DNA of 64,000 nt from G965195345 sp965277625. Its GTDB lineage: Bacteria; Pseudomonadota; Gammaproteobacteria; CAKMZV01. The stretch covers positions 806,001-870,000 of the forward strand of contig OZ255827.1 of the NCBI GenBank assembly GCA_965277625.1. The letters are read 5' to 3'. Below, piece by piece: positions 17,255 to 26,406 of the stretch. The notes under the pieces were generated by a model. That model was not told where the DNA came from and searched no databases. It worked only from the letters and a program-made list of their open reading frames with translations. Each line of letters begins with the position of its first letter. The stretch's first letter is position 1. The position numbers and the translations under genes were made by a program.

Positions 17255-18139
17255 ATGTCCCAACATGCGGATAATCGACAACCAAAAATTGGTTTTATAG
17301 GTCTGGGCATCATGGGCTTACCCATGGCAACAAATCTTTTGAAAAAGGGTTATGAGGTGACGGGTTATGCGCGTCGCCCCAAACGCTGTCAGAGCTTTAT
17401 TGATGCTGGGGGTGAATTGGTTGATAGCCCGTTAAAGGTGGGCCTACAAGCCGATGTGCTCATCACCATTGTGTCGGATACCCCCGATGTGGCAGAGGTG
17501 TTGTTTTCTGACAATGGTGCAGCACAATCGATGCGTTCGGGTGGTCTGGTGATTGATATGAGCACCATCAGCCCGCACGAGACGCGCCAGTTTGCAGAGC
17601 GTCTCCAGCAACAGGGCATCACCATGTTGGATGCGCCGGTTTCAGGCGGAGAAATTGGTGCGGTTGGAGGCATTTTATCCATCATGGTCGGCGGTTCTGA
17701 ATCAGATTTAGAACGTGCGCGTCCCTTGTTTGAATGTATGGGAAAAACCATCACCCATATTGGGCCGACGGGAGCTGGACAGGTGGCAAAGGCGTGTAAT
17801 CAAATGCTGGTGGTGCAAATCATCAATGGTGTGGCTGAGGCGCTGCGCTTTGCTGAAAAAAGCGCAGTGGATGTGGAAGCGGTTAGACAAGCATTGTCAG
17901 GCGGCATGGCCGCTTGCCGAGCTTTGGAGTTTCATGCGCCTAAGATGATGGCAGGGGATTATTCAGCTGGTTTTATGAGTCAACTGCACCTGAAGGATTT
18001 AAACATTGTTGCCAAAGAAATGGCGCGCCTCAAGTTATCCTTACAAGGCACGGAACTGGGCTTAGAAAAGCTGCAACAAATGGTCGCGCTTGGCGAAGGC
18101 GAACAGGATTCAAGGGTGATTCATAAACACACTGGATAG
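17255..18139 (+). CDS. garR: 2-hydroxy-3-oxopropionate (tartronate semialdehyde) reductase, HIBADH family
   Basis: NAD(P)-dependent beta-hydroxyacid dehydrogenase, 294 residues. N-terminal dinucleotide loop GFIGLGIMGLPMA (13-25), substrate-binding DAPVSGGEIGA (about 127-137) and the catalytic-lysine region GAGQVAKACNQM (about 172-183) are typical. The best guess is reduction of tartronate semialdehyde to D-glycerate, because the window also carries glycerate 2-kinase and glycolate oxidase genes; 3-hydroxyisobutyrate dehydrogenase or a related activity cannot be excluded. Strong AGGAGG ribosome-binding site. Glyoxylate carboligase and hydroxypyruvate isomerase, usual partners, are not here. 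Confidence 0.8.
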   Translation: MSQHADNRQPKIGFIGLGIMGLPMATNLLKKGYEVTGYARRPKRCQSFIDAGGELVDSPLKVGLQADVLITIVSDTPDVAEVLFSDNGAAQSMRSGGLVIDMSTISPHETRQFAERLQQQGITMLDAPVSGGEIGAVGGILSIMVGGSESDLERARPLFECMGKTITHIGPTGAGQVAKACNQMLVVQIINGVAEALRFAEKSAVDVEAVRQALSGGMAACRALEFHAPKMMAGDYSAGFMSQLHLKDLNIVAKEMARLKLSLQGTELGLEKLQQMVALGEGEQDSRVIHKHTG

Positions 18140-18164
18140 TATTTGCCTCTACCAGGTCGAATGC

Positions 18165-19916
18165 TTAACTAATACGGCGACCTTTGTGCGAAAGTTCCAA
18201 GTAACGGGTTTTTTCAGCCTCCGATAGGCTGTACAATCCGTTTTGGTCCACCGTTTGCTTCAATCTTTCCAATTCGGCAGTGTTCAGGGCTTTCTCAATG
18301 AGCAACACCAAACCTGAAGCCTCTTCGAGCGCGGCCTCTTGTTCTGTTAAATAGCAAGGTTGATTAAATAGATTCACAAGATGCGGATAAACAGCGGTGT
18401 CTTCGCGCCAATGTTCTATCAAAGCGGCGCCCGATAGGTCTTCTGTTGCTGTGGCATGCTGACAAAGGGTTCTCAAAATGTTCAATCCTGCAAGATGATT
18501 GGCTTCGGGTAAGGATTTAACCAACTCGGTGGCAATGTTGGGAAAATGTAGCACCAGTTGGATGAGTTGTCTGACTTGTAAATTTTTGGTTTTATTCAAC
18601 GCTTGTTCAGGTGGTGGCTCTGTCTCATAGGATTTGGCTTGCTTGAGATTAAGATTATTCTCTACACGATTGCGCTCCAATCCAATCATTTTGGCCAGAG
18701 CGGCGATTAAGGCAATTCGCCAAGCGCTGTGCTCTTTTGTGGCTTGAATAATGGGGCGCGCCAAGCTGAAAATTTTAGGAATGTCTGCGGGATTCTCTGG
18801 GTCACAATTTCGTGATATTATGTGGATAAAGTATTCAGTAAGCGAACGCGCTTCGGCAATTTTTTGATTGAATGCTTGTGCGCCGATATTGCGAATGAGC
18901 GAGTCGGGGTCATCGCCTTCGGGCACAGTGAAAAAAGCCAATTGATGCCCATCCTCCAACAGTGGCAACAGGTGGCTGAGCGTTTTATCAGTGGCTTGAA
19001 TGCCGGCGGCATCGCCATCAAAGGCCAAAATAACTTTTTCTGTGACTCTAAATAACTGGGTTAAATGTTCAGCCGTTAAGGCGGTGCCCATGGTTGCAAC
19101 GACGTTATGGACCCCGTGTTGTACCAAACTCAGCACATCCATATAACCTTCTGTCACCAATATCCAGGGTGGATTGCGGTTGTTTTGTAATAGCTGATAA
19201 AAGCCGTACAGCTCATTACTTTTATGAAACCATGGGGATTCAGGCGAGTTTAAGTATTTAGGCTGATCTTCCTTATTGATGACGCGTCCGCCAAAACCGA
19301 TGACCTTGCCTCGACGATTGTGCAATGGAAACATTAAACGGTGCCGAAACCGATCATAATGGCCTTGGGCACTCTTAATGAGCATGCCACTGTCGAATAA
19401 CACTTTTTGCAGTGCGGCATCTCTACCCAGCGCTTCACTGATCGATTGCCACTTCTCGGGCGCATAACCTAATTGAAACTGCGCCATAATCTGATCGTCT
19501 AAACCGCGCTGGGCTGCATACAGTATGACCCCATCATGCTGACTCAATTGTTGCTGATAAAAACGGGCACAGCGTTGTAAAACCTCGTTTGCTGAAATGT
19601 CGTATTGTTGAGTCTGGCTGGTTTGGGGCAGGCTGACGCCGAGTGCTTCTGCCAATGATTCGACGGCTTCTGGAAAACTGAGGTTTTCGTATTGCATTAT
19701 AAAGCTCAGGGCGCTGCCACTGACGCCACAGCCAAAACAGTGGAAAAATTGTTTGCTTTGATTGACGCTAAAAGAAGGCGTTTTTTCAGCGTGAAAAGGG
19801 CAACAAGCCACATAATTATTGCCTTGTTTCTTCAAGGCGACGCGTTGATTGATCAGATCAACAATGTCAACTTTGGAGAGGAGTTGATCGATGAATGTTT
19901 GTGAGAATCTTGCCAT
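18165..19916 (-). CDS. dnaG: DNA primase
   Basis: Synthesises RNA primers at the replication fork together with DnaB. 583 residues from ATG 19916 (MARFSQ), chosen because the CHC2 zinc-binding domain begins there; an in-frame ORF reaches further upstream without family similarity. Zinc ligands are visible at CPFH (39-42) and CFGC (60-63); the Toprim core has VTEGYMDVL and AFDGDAAG; a C-terminal DnaB-interacting helical region follows. The usual rpsU and rpoD neighbours are missing. Confidence 0.96.
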   Translation of the reverse strand: MARFSQTFIDQLLSKVDIVDLINQRVALKKQGNNYVACCPFHAEKTPSFSVNQSKQFFHCFGCGVSGSALSFIMQYENLSFPEAVESLAEALGVSLPQTSQTQQYDISANEVLQRCARFYQQQLSQHDGVILYAAQRGLDDQIMAQFQLGYAPEKWQSISEALGRDAALQKVLFDSGMLIKSAQGHYDRFRHRLMFPLHNRRGKVIGFGGRVINKEDQPKYLNSPESPWFHKSNELYGFYQLLQNNRNPPWILVTEGYMDVLSLVQHGVHNVVATMGTALTAEHLTQLFRVTEKVILAFDGDAAGIQATDKTLSHLLPLLEDGHQLAFFTVPEGDDPDSLIRNIGAQAFNQKIAEARSLTEYFIHIISRNCDPENPADIPKIFSLARPIIQATKEHSAWRIALIAALAKMIGLERNRVENNLNLKQAKSYETEPPPEQALNKTKNLQVRQLIQLVLHFPNIATELVKSLPEANHLAGLNILRTLCQHATATEDLSGAALIEHWREDTAVYPHLVNLFNQPCYLTEQEAALEEASGLVLLIEKALNTAELERLKQTVDQNGLYSLSEAEKTRYLELSHKGRRIS

Positions 19917-20051
19917 GGGCGTATTATACGGCACAAAAATCAGATGTTTTTTGTGCGAGCGTTCTGTGTTATTATGCCCCGAAATTTCTGTCGAACAGAT
20001 TCCTGACCCATTAGAGTGCAAGTATGAAGATAAAAAGATGAATATAAAGCG

Positions 20052-20576
20052 ATGTTAGAGACATTAGCCACCTGTGGTTTTACAACCGAACGCTTGAAAG
20101 TACAAGGCGTGGCGGCAGTATTGGTTGAAGATTTAAGTGAAGACGCCTTCTTGCAAAGAATCATGGAGCTGTTATCCGATGAGGTGGTGCAATTCTTGCC
20201 AGGGTATTTTTATCACATAAATACCCTAGACAAAGCGCGCCAGTGGTTGAAAAAAATGCGATCTGAATCACATTTATTGATCATCCAATCACGGGATTCT
20301 ACAACAATCATGGGTTGTGTTTTTTTGCACGAAGGCGACAATAAAACCATTCATTTGGGTTATTTTCTGGGACAATCCTACTGGCGCAAAGGCTATGCCA
20401 CAGAAGTGCTCAAGGGGCTGGTCGGATGGTGCAAAACCTCAACCGAGGTCAATCAACTGGTGGGTGGGGTCGAGGCCGACAATGTTGCTTCGGCTAACTT
20501 ATTACAACAGATTGGATTTGAAAAAATAGAGACCAACGTACATGGGGTTTCGTTTTACGGTTTAACTTGTGCTTAG
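20052..20576 (+). CDS. GNAT-family N-acetyltransferase (RimJ/RimL-like)
   Basis: 174 residues. The GNAT core is recognisable: GYFLGQSYWRKGYATEVLKGL (about 107-127, acetyl-CoA pyrophosphate loop) and VEADNVASANLLQQIGF (about 145-161), a pattern shared with ribosomal-protein and amino-acid acetyltransferases of the RimJ/RimL group. The substrate is unknown. It is divergent from dnaG and followed 54 bp later by the PEP-mutase family gene on the same strand. Confidence 0.82.
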   Translation: MLETLATCGFTTERLKVQGVAAVLVEDLSEDAFLQRIMELLSDEVVQFLPGYFYHINTLDKARQWLKKMRSESHLLIIQSRDSTTIMGCVFLHEGDNKTIHLGYFLGQSYWRKGYATEVLKGLVGWCKTSTEVNQLVGGVEADNVASANLLQQIGFEKIETNVHGVSFYGLTCA

Positions 20577-20630
20577 GGCCTGACAAATGCGGCATAAACA
20601 AAAAATATACGACAAGGGCTGATCAATCTC

Positions 20631-21482
20631 ATGGCATCACAATCACAGAAGGCGCACCAATTTTGTGCACTACACAAGCAATCCAAGCCCTTTGTAATGC
20701 CCAATCCATGGCATGCAGGCTCGGCTAAAATTTTAACGCAAATGGGATTTTCAGCATTGGCGACCACCAGTGCGGGATTTGCTTTTACCGAGGGGCATAT
20801 GGATGGGCGAGGACAGGTCTCCAAAGAAGCCGTATTGAAGAATGCATTGGCCATTGTCGAATCGACGCCTCTGCCCATCAGTGCTGATTTAGAAAATGGT
20901 TATGCCCATGAACCAAGCGGCGTTTACCACACGATTCAATCTGCTGCAGAAATCGGATTGGTCGGCGCTTCAATTGAGGATGCCACTGGAAATGCGTCAT
21001 CTCCCATTTATGATTTTGATATGGCAGTAGAACGGATTCAGGCTGCGGTAGAGGCAAAAAACCAATGGCCTTTCCCATTTATGCTCACAGCGCGCTCAGA
21101 AAATTTCTTACAGGGTCGGTCTGACCTCAAAGATACGATTCGACGATTGCAGGCTTTTCAAGAAGTGGGCGCGGATGTTTTGTTTGCACCTGGATTAAAC
21201 CAAGCAGAGCTTGCAACCTTGGTGCGAGAAGTGGATTGCCCCGTCAATGCCCTATGTGCTCAAGGCGATACCGTTCAAGCGCTGACGCAGTTGGGCGTGC
21301 AACGAATCAGCGTGGGTTCATCATTGGCACGCGCCGCTTTTGGCGCGTTTATGCAAGCGGCACAAGGCATTGCCGACCAAGGTGTTTTTGAATACCTCGA
21401 TCAATGCCCAGGTTTTGATCAATTTGAAAGATACTTTGAGGACGTTCACATAGACCATGGCAAAGTCGATGAGTCCAACTAA
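20631..21482 (+). CDS. isocitrate lyase/PEP mutase superfamily protein
   Basis: 283-residue TIM-barrel enzyme of the ICL/PEPM superfamily. N-terminal MPNPWHAGSAKIL (about 23-35), ATTSAGFAFTEG (about 42-53) and the metal-site strand ISADLENGY (about 83-91) place it in the widespread PEP-mutase-like group; the KKCGH loop of true isocitrate lyase is absent. Relatives include oxaloacetate decarboxylases and C-C lyases, most of them uncharacterised. Its 3' end overlaps the start of the next gene, so the two are probably cotranscribed. Confidence 0.8.
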   Translation: MASQSQKAHQFCALHKQSKPFVMPNPWHAGSAKILTQMGFSALATTSAGFAFTEGHMDGRGQVSKEAVLKNALAIVESTPLPISADLENGYAHEPSGVYHTIQSAAEIGLVGASIEDATGNASSPIYDFDMAVERIQAAVEAKNQWPFPFMLTARSENFLQGRSDLKDTIRRLQAFQEVGADVLFAPGLNQAELATLVREVDCPVNALCAQGDTVQALTQLGVQRISVGSSLARAAFGAFMQAAQGIADQGVFEYLDQCPGFDQFERYFEDVHIDHGKVDESN

Positions 21483-22020
21483 AAACGCATACAGCTATGT
21501 CGCCTTACTGCGCGGTATAAACGTCGGTGGCCATCGAATTATAACCATGCAGGATCTAAAAGATTATGCCGCTGAATGTGGCGCAAAAAACATCAAAACT
21601 TATATCCAATCGGGCAATGTGCTATTTGATTATTCGGGGGCAGCCATTGAAAGTTTTAATCAGTGTTTAAAGCAGACAATCATAGAACGTTCAGGGTTTG
21701 AGGTGTTGATCATGACACTGCCTATAGAAAAACTGAGGCAAGCAATGACCTACAACCCCTATGCGGATCACACTCCCAAAGACGTGCACTATTATTTTAC
21801 TGAGGCCGATTTGACGCCGAGCATGATCGAACCTTTGAAAGCCTTAGCCACATCAGGTGAACAATTTACCTTAGTGAAGAAGCAATTGTATCTTCACACG
21901 CCCAATGGCATGGGTCGGTCAAAATTAGCCGCCAAAATCGACCAAGCATTGGGTGTCCCGACCACGGCAAGAAATGCACGAACCATCGACAAAATTCTAA
22001 CTTTGTCACTGAAGGACTGA
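21457..22020 (+). CDS. DUF1697 domain protein
   Basis: 187 residues of the DUF1697 family, recognised by the N-terminal ALLRGINVGGHRIITM (about 14-29) and IQSGNVLF (about 49-56). No function is established for the family. It overlaps the preceding gene by 26 nt; a second ATG at 21469 would shorten that to 14 nt. Cotranscription with the PEP-mutase-like gene is likely. Confidence 0.85.
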   Translation: MAKSMSPTKNAYSYVALLRGINVGGHRIITMQDLKDYAAECGAKNIKTYIQSGNVLFDYSGAAIESFNQCLKQTIIERSGFEVLIMTLPIEKLRQAMTYNPYADHTPKDVHYYFTEADLTPSMIEPLKALATSGEQFTLVKKQLYLHTPNGMGRSKLAAKIDQALGVPTTARNARTIDKILTLSLKD

Positions 22021-22059
22021 CACGATGAGCTGTTACAAAAACCAAAATGAGGATGTGCC

Positions 22060-23157
22060 TTGTTAAGCAATATTATTACCACAGAAGCAGAATTAAATGA
22101 CCTGATGCTTTTATGCCAAAAACAATCGTGGTTGGCGGTTGATTTTGAATTTCATCGACGCAGCACTTATTATTCAAAGCTGTGTTTGATCCAACTTGCA
22201 ACGCTTGAATGGACCGCTGTGGTAGATGTTTTGGCAGAAGACATTCAAGATCGCATCGCAGATTTTTTGCAAAACTTAGCCCAGTGTCAGCAATTGGTCT
22301 TTTATTCGCCCAGTCAAGATTTTGAAATTTGGCAAAACCTAACCGACAGTGTGCCAGACCGCTCATTTGATGTGCAAGTTGCCATGGCATTGCTGGGGAA
22401 GGGCGTGCAAATTGGCTTTTCTAAAGCGGTCGAGCTTTGTTTGCAGGTCAAAATGGACAAAGCACACCAACAATCAGATTGGCGTATTCGGCCTTTAAGT
22501 TCAGAGCAATTAAATTATGCGGTGCAAGATGCCGAACAGTTGGCCCGTTTATATCAGTATGTTTTGCAGCACTTGTCGCCAGAAGCCTTGCAAGCCGTTG
22601 CAGAGGAAATGCAAGAAACCTGTCGCCAATTTATGACGGTGAAGCCCAAAGAACAGCTGTGGTGGCGGCTTTCTCGCAAAGCCTATGAAGCCACCCTCAA
22701 AACGCAATTGAAATTACAGGGTTTGGCGATTTGGCGGGAACAACAGGCCATGCTGCTCAATAAAGCACGCACCCGGATTTTGCCAGATGATGTGTTGATA
22801 TTTTTTGCGCAAGCGCCAAACTTAGATCCAATCAAACACTATAAGTATTTGAAAAATGCTCAAAAAACCTCACTCAAACAGGCCTGGCAGGAAGCGGAGC
22901 AGATGACGCATGAGCAACTGTGTTTGCCTAAAGCATTTGATAGACCAAGCGACAGTGAACGGGCGCAAATCAAACAACTGCAACGCGTTTTAGAAAGCAA
23001 AGGTCAAGCCATTGGCATAAAGGGCTCTGAAATAGCGGGCAAAGATGTTTTGTATCATTTCATTTGTGATCCAGAGCGTTCAAAACTCAGCAGTGGCTGG
23101 CGAAGGTTTGTCTTGGGTGAGGACTTCTTTAGACGTGGTAAAATAGACCCTTCTTGA
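22060..23157 (+). CDS. rnd: ribonuclease D
   Basis: 3'-5' exoribonuclease of the DEDDy class, active in tRNA 3' maturation. 365 residues. Catalytic acidic residues are at D28 and E30 in LAVDFEF, with SPSQDFEIW and the Tyr/Asp motif YAVQDAEQLARLY (about 150-162) completing the site; HRDC-type helical domains fill the C-terminal half. The start is TTG at 22060, supported by a GAGG ribosome-binding site 6-7 bases upstream and by match to the family N-terminus. Confidence 0.93.
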   Translation: MLSNIITTEAELNDLMLLCQKQSWLAVDFEFHRRSTYYSKLCLIQLATLEWTAVVDVLAEDIQDRIADFLQNLAQCQQLVFYSPSQDFEIWQNLTDSVPDRSFDVQVAMALLGKGVQIGFSKAVELCLQVKMDKAHQQSDWRIRPLSSEQLNYAVQDAEQLARLYQYVLQHLSPEALQAVAEEMQETCRQFMTVKPKEQLWWRLSRKAYEATLKTQLKLQGLAIWREQQAMLLNKARTRILPDDVLIFFAQAPNLDPIKHYKYLKNAQKTSLKQAWQEAEQMTHEQLCLPKAFDRPSDSERAQIKQLQRVLESKGQAIGIKGSEIAGKDVLYHFICDPERSKLSSGWRRFVLGEDFFRRGKIDPS

Positions 23158-23240
23158 TGGATGTGCGACAGAACGATATGGTGGCACCACAAGGGTTTCC
23201 TAAAGGTTGAATTCAATATTAACTACCATGTATAACCAAT

Positions 23241-24215
23241 ATGTATAGCCATTTAAACGAGCACCTTGCACAGCAGCAATGCCCCAAGGATCTCATTGAG
23301 ATTATTGAATCTATTGCCACAGGCGGCAAAGACATTGCCTGGCGCTTAGGCAAAGGCGCTTTGGCTGGTGTAACAGGCGCGGCGCAAACCGATAATGTCC
23401 AAGGCGAAAGACAGCAACAATTAGACATCATCTCAAACGACATCTTAAAAGCCGTTTTATTACAAAGTTCAGCCGTTTTTGGCATCGCTTCAGAGGAAGA
23501 AGAACAGCCGATTGATGGGCATGAAGCAGGGTCTTATGTTGTGGCTTTTGACCCCTTAGACGGTTCTTCAAATATTGATGTCAACATTTCGGTGGGGACG
23601 ATATTCTCCATTTTGCCAGCGCAGTCTTCAGTGACCTCGTCACTATTACAATCAGGTCGATCTCAAGTTGCATCAGGCTACGTTTTATATGGTGCTTCTA
23701 CCTTATTGGTGTTGTCGGTGGGCCGTGGAACGCATCTCTATCTATTAGATCGAAGCCTCAATGAATTCGTGTTGGTCCAAGCATCGATGAAGATTGTCAA
23801 AGACACCAAAGAATTTGCCATCAATATGTCTAATCAGCGGTTTTGGCGCCCTGAAATACAGAACTATATCGGCGCCTGTCTGTTGGGTGAAACCGGTGTC
23901 TTACAGAAACGCTATAACATGCGCTGGGTGGCTTCTATGGTCGCCGATGTGCACCGAATTTTCATGCGAGGGGGCATCTTTATGTACCCTTGGGATAATA
24001 GAGAACCTGACAAAGCGGGCAAACTTCGGCTGATTTATGAAGCCAATCCCATGAGCTTTTTGGTTGAGCAAGCAGGCGGCAAAGCCATGGCCCGAGACAT
24101 TGCCATACTCGATGTTCAGCCCACACACATTCATCAGCGCGTCCCAGTCGTGCTTGGCTCGGCGCATGAGGTGGATCGTTATTTGAGTTTTCTTGAACCG
24201 CCGCCGTCGGCTTAA
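23241..24215 (+). CDS. fbp: fructose-1,6-bisphosphatase class I
   Basis: Gluconeogenic phosphatase that converts fructose 1,6-bisphosphate to fructose 6-phosphate. 324 residues, family norm. Metal- and substrate-binding motifs DPLDGSSNID (about 103-112) and RWVASMVADVHR (about 232-243) are intact, and the SEEEE run near 81 matches the metal-binding loop. ATG start. MurF begins 5 nt after its stop, so the two are probably cotranscribed although functionally unrelated. Fits a metabolism that feeds on small carbon compounds such as glycerate and glycine. Confidence 0.96.
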   Translation: MYSHLNEHLAQQQCPKDLIEIIESIATGGKDIAWRLGKGALAGVTGAAQTDNVQGERQQQLDIISNDILKAVLLQSSAVFGIASEEEEQPIDGHEAGSYVVAFDPLDGSSNIDVNISVGTIFSILPAQSSVTSSLLQSGRSQVASGYVLYGASTLLVLSVGRGTHLYLLDRSLNEFVLVQASMKIVKDTKEFAINMSNQRFWRPEIQNYIGACLLGETGVLQKRYNMRWVASMVADVHRIFMRGGIFMYPWDNREPDKAGKLRLIYEANPMSFLVEQAGGKAMARDIAILDVQPTHIHQRVPVVLGSAHEVDRYLSFLEPPPSA

Positions 24216-24220
24216 TCTCA

Positions 24221-25624
24221 TTGCGCGGTGCTCAAGTGATTCAAATTGCCATCGATCAAATATCCGACATTCTCCAGCCCATTCTCATTGAAGCCAATAC
24301 TGAGGGGGCTCAAGGGCACATTCAATCGATCAGTACCGATGCACGAGAACATCAGAATCACTCTGTTTTTATTGCCATAAAGGGTCTGCGCTTTGATGGG
24401 CATGATTACATTCAACAGGCATTCGACCATGGGGCAATAGCCGCCATTGGTGAGCAAAAAAACACCGATAATCGGCCGTATTGGCGCGTAACAAACAGCC
24501 AAAAAGCCTTAGGATTGCTCGCTTCATTTGCTTTTCATCAGTCCCCAACAACCGCTTCAAAAAACCATCGCACAGTCATTGGCATTACGGGAAGCAGCGG
24601 TAAAACCACAGTCAAAGAAATGCTCATGGCCTTATTGGCACAAAGCCATTCTGTTCACAGTAATCAAGCCAATTTTAATAATGAAATCGGTTTGCCCAAA
24701 ACCTTGCTTGCTTGGCAAGGGCAGTCGCACGTTGTTTTGGAAATGGGTGCGCGCCAACCCAATGACATTGCCTGGCTCTGTCAACTGGCTCGCCCAGACA
24801 TAGGCATATTGACCAATGCACAATCAGCGCACATAGGCATATTTAAAAATCACCAGGCAATCGCCCAAACCAAAGGCGAATTGCTCCAAAGTCTTGATCG
24901 GACGGGTTATGCCGTTATTGATGGCGACAGTCCGTGGTTTGATCAATGGCAAGCAATGACCCAAGCGCAGATTTTGCGAGTCAGCGCAATCGACCCTAAT
25001 GCATTTGTTCACTGGCAATACCACGGCGTTGAAACACGCCTGCAGGCGAATGGAGAAACCATTGAAGTGAGCTTGCCTCTGTTAGGCAGACATAATGCAT
25101 TGAATGCCGCTCTGGCTTGTGCGGCTGCATTGAAATGCGGGGTGCGTTTAGCTGAGTGTCGAACCGCATTGCTTGCTCTGTCATCGGTGCCAGGCAGATT
25201 GCAACTTCATAGGCGATCTCATGGGGTCGTCATTGACGACACCTACAATGCCAGCCCAGAAGCTTTTAATGCCGCCATTGATGTGTTGGCCGATCAAGCA
25301 AAGGTTGAAGGCACTCCCGCCATGTTGATTATGGGAGATATGTTGGAATTGGGTGATTTAAATGTACAGATGCATCAGGCAGTGGCGCGCTACGCGCTTG
25401 AAAAAGGCATAGATCAATTATGCGCAGTGGGTCAAGACAGTGTGCACGCAACGCAATATTTTAATGTGCATAGCCAAAATCCACGCCAATCAGCTGTGCA
25501 TTTTCCTGATCAAAAAAGCTTGTTTCAGTGGGTTCAGAATCAATTAAATACCCCATGGACTGTATTGATTAAAGGTTCGCGAGGCATGCAAATGGAAAAA
25601 ATATTGCAATCTTTGCTTAATTAG
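24221..25624 (+). CDS. murF: UDP-N-acetylmuramoyl-tripeptide--D-alanyl-D-alanine ligase
   Basis: Adds D-Ala-D-Ala to the UDP-MurNAc-tripeptide. 467 residues. ATP loop GITGSSGKTTV (121-131), NFNNEIGLP (about 149-157), DDTYNASPEAF (about 343-353) and MGDMLELG are characteristic of MurF. The start is uncertain: TTG at 24221 gives the longest form, GTG at 24236 is an alternative; both lie just after the fbp stop. It is detached from mraY-murD, which lie 20 kb away on the other strand. Confidence 0.93.
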   Translation: MRGAQVIQIAIDQISDILQPILIEANTEGAQGHIQSISTDAREHQNHSVFIAIKGLRFDGHDYIQQAFDHGAIAAIGEQKNTDNRPYWRVTNSQKALGLLASFAFHQSPTTASKNHRTVIGITGSSGKTTVKEMLMALLAQSHSVHSNQANFNNEIGLPKTLLAWQGQSHVVLEMGARQPNDIAWLCQLARPDIGILTNAQSAHIGIFKNHQAIAQTKGELLQSLDRTGYAVIDGDSPWFDQWQAMTQAQILRVSAIDPNAFVHWQYHGVETRLQANGETIEVSLPLLGRHNALNAALACAAALKCGVRLAECRTALLALSSVPGRLQLHRRSHGVVIDDTYNASPEAFNAAIDVLADQAKVEGTPAMLIMGDMLELGDLNVQMHQAVARYALEKGIDQLCAVGQDSVHATQYFNVHSQNPRQSAVHFPDQKSLFQWVQNQLNTPWTVLIKGSRGMQMEKILQSLLN

Positions 25625-25722
25625 ACAAAAATGCATTAGGCTGGCAAAACTCAATAGGAATTTGTGCTGTAATGGTGTTACAATCACACTTGCTTTTAGT
25701 TGACGATTTGTGGAGGAAAGCG

Positions 25723-25767
25723 ATGACAAATCCCTTTATAATTAGAAGCATCAAGAATACCAATTAA
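25723..25767 (+). CDS. possible 14-codon leader ORF before petA
   Basis: ATG at 25723 has the strongest ribosome-binding site of the area (GGAGGAAAG, 2 bases before ATG core CG) and opens a 14-residue reading frame, MTNPFIIRSIKNTN, that ends 24 bp before the petA GTG. petA itself has only a weak site, so the small ORF may couple translation into petA or may be a decayed start. Too short for any family judgement. Confidence 0.35.
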   Translation: MTNPFIIRSIKNTN

Positions 25768-25791
25768 ACATTTCATTTTGTAGGTTTTATT

Positions 25792-26373
25792 GTGAAAAAA
25801 CAAACTGATCTTACGCGTCGTAGATTTCTCACCGCTTCAACTTCTGTTGTAGGTGGCTTCGGAGTTGCTGCGGCTTGTTATCCTTTTTTAAGCGCATGGC
25901 AACCGAGTGCAAAAGCTCGCGCCTCAGGTGCGCCCGTTGACGTCAACATTGCCAATCTGCAACCCGGTCAATTGTTGACTGTGGCGTGGCGTGGTAAACC
26001 TGTTTGGATCGTCCGTCGGACACAACAAGAATTAGACAATTTAGAACAAGTAACCGACTTACTCAAAGACCCGCTCAGCGAAGACAGTGAACAGCCTGAC
26101 TTTGCAAACACTTCAGCGCGTTCACTCAAACCCGAATTATTGGTTTTAGTCGGTATATGTACCCACCTTGGGTGCTCCCCTTTGTATCGTCCTGATGTGG
26201 GCGGTGAAGATTTGGGCGAAGATTGGAAAGGTGGATTTTTCTGCCCCTGTCATGGTTCTAAGTTTGACTTATCAGGTCGAGTTTATGATGGCGCGCCTGC
26301 ACCGACCAACATGCCTGTCCCACCGTATAAATTTATCAGTGATACTCAGATACTCATTGGGAAAATTACTTAA
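25792..26373 (+). CDS. petA: ubiquinol-cytochrome c reductase iron-sulfur (Rieske) subunit
   Basis: Rieske protein of the cytochrome bc1 complex, carrying electrons from ubiquinol to cytochrome c1 on the periplasmic side. 193 residues, GTG start. The N-terminus has a twin-arginine type motif RRRFLT (9-14) followed by a hydrophobic anchor. [2Fe-2S] ligands are in CTHLGC (123-128) and CPCHGS (151-156). First gene of petABC. Confidence 0.96.
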   Translation: MKKQTDLTRRRFLTASTSVVGGFGVAAACYPFLSAWQPSAKARASGAPVDVNIANLQPGQLLTVAWRGKPVWIVRRTQQELDNLEQVTDLLKDPLSEDSEQPDFANTSARSLKPELLVLVGICTHLGCSPLYRPDVGGEDLGEDWKGGFFCPCHGSKFDLSGRVYDGAPAPTNMPVPPYKFISDTQILIGKIT

Positions 26374-26406
26374 TCAGATAAACGCCTTCACAGAAGATTC
26401 ATTATT

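Noticed and set aside
20573..20878. Minus-strand ORF over the PEP-mutase-like gene start
   Set aside because: It is antisense to a well-supported gene and has no protein-family character.
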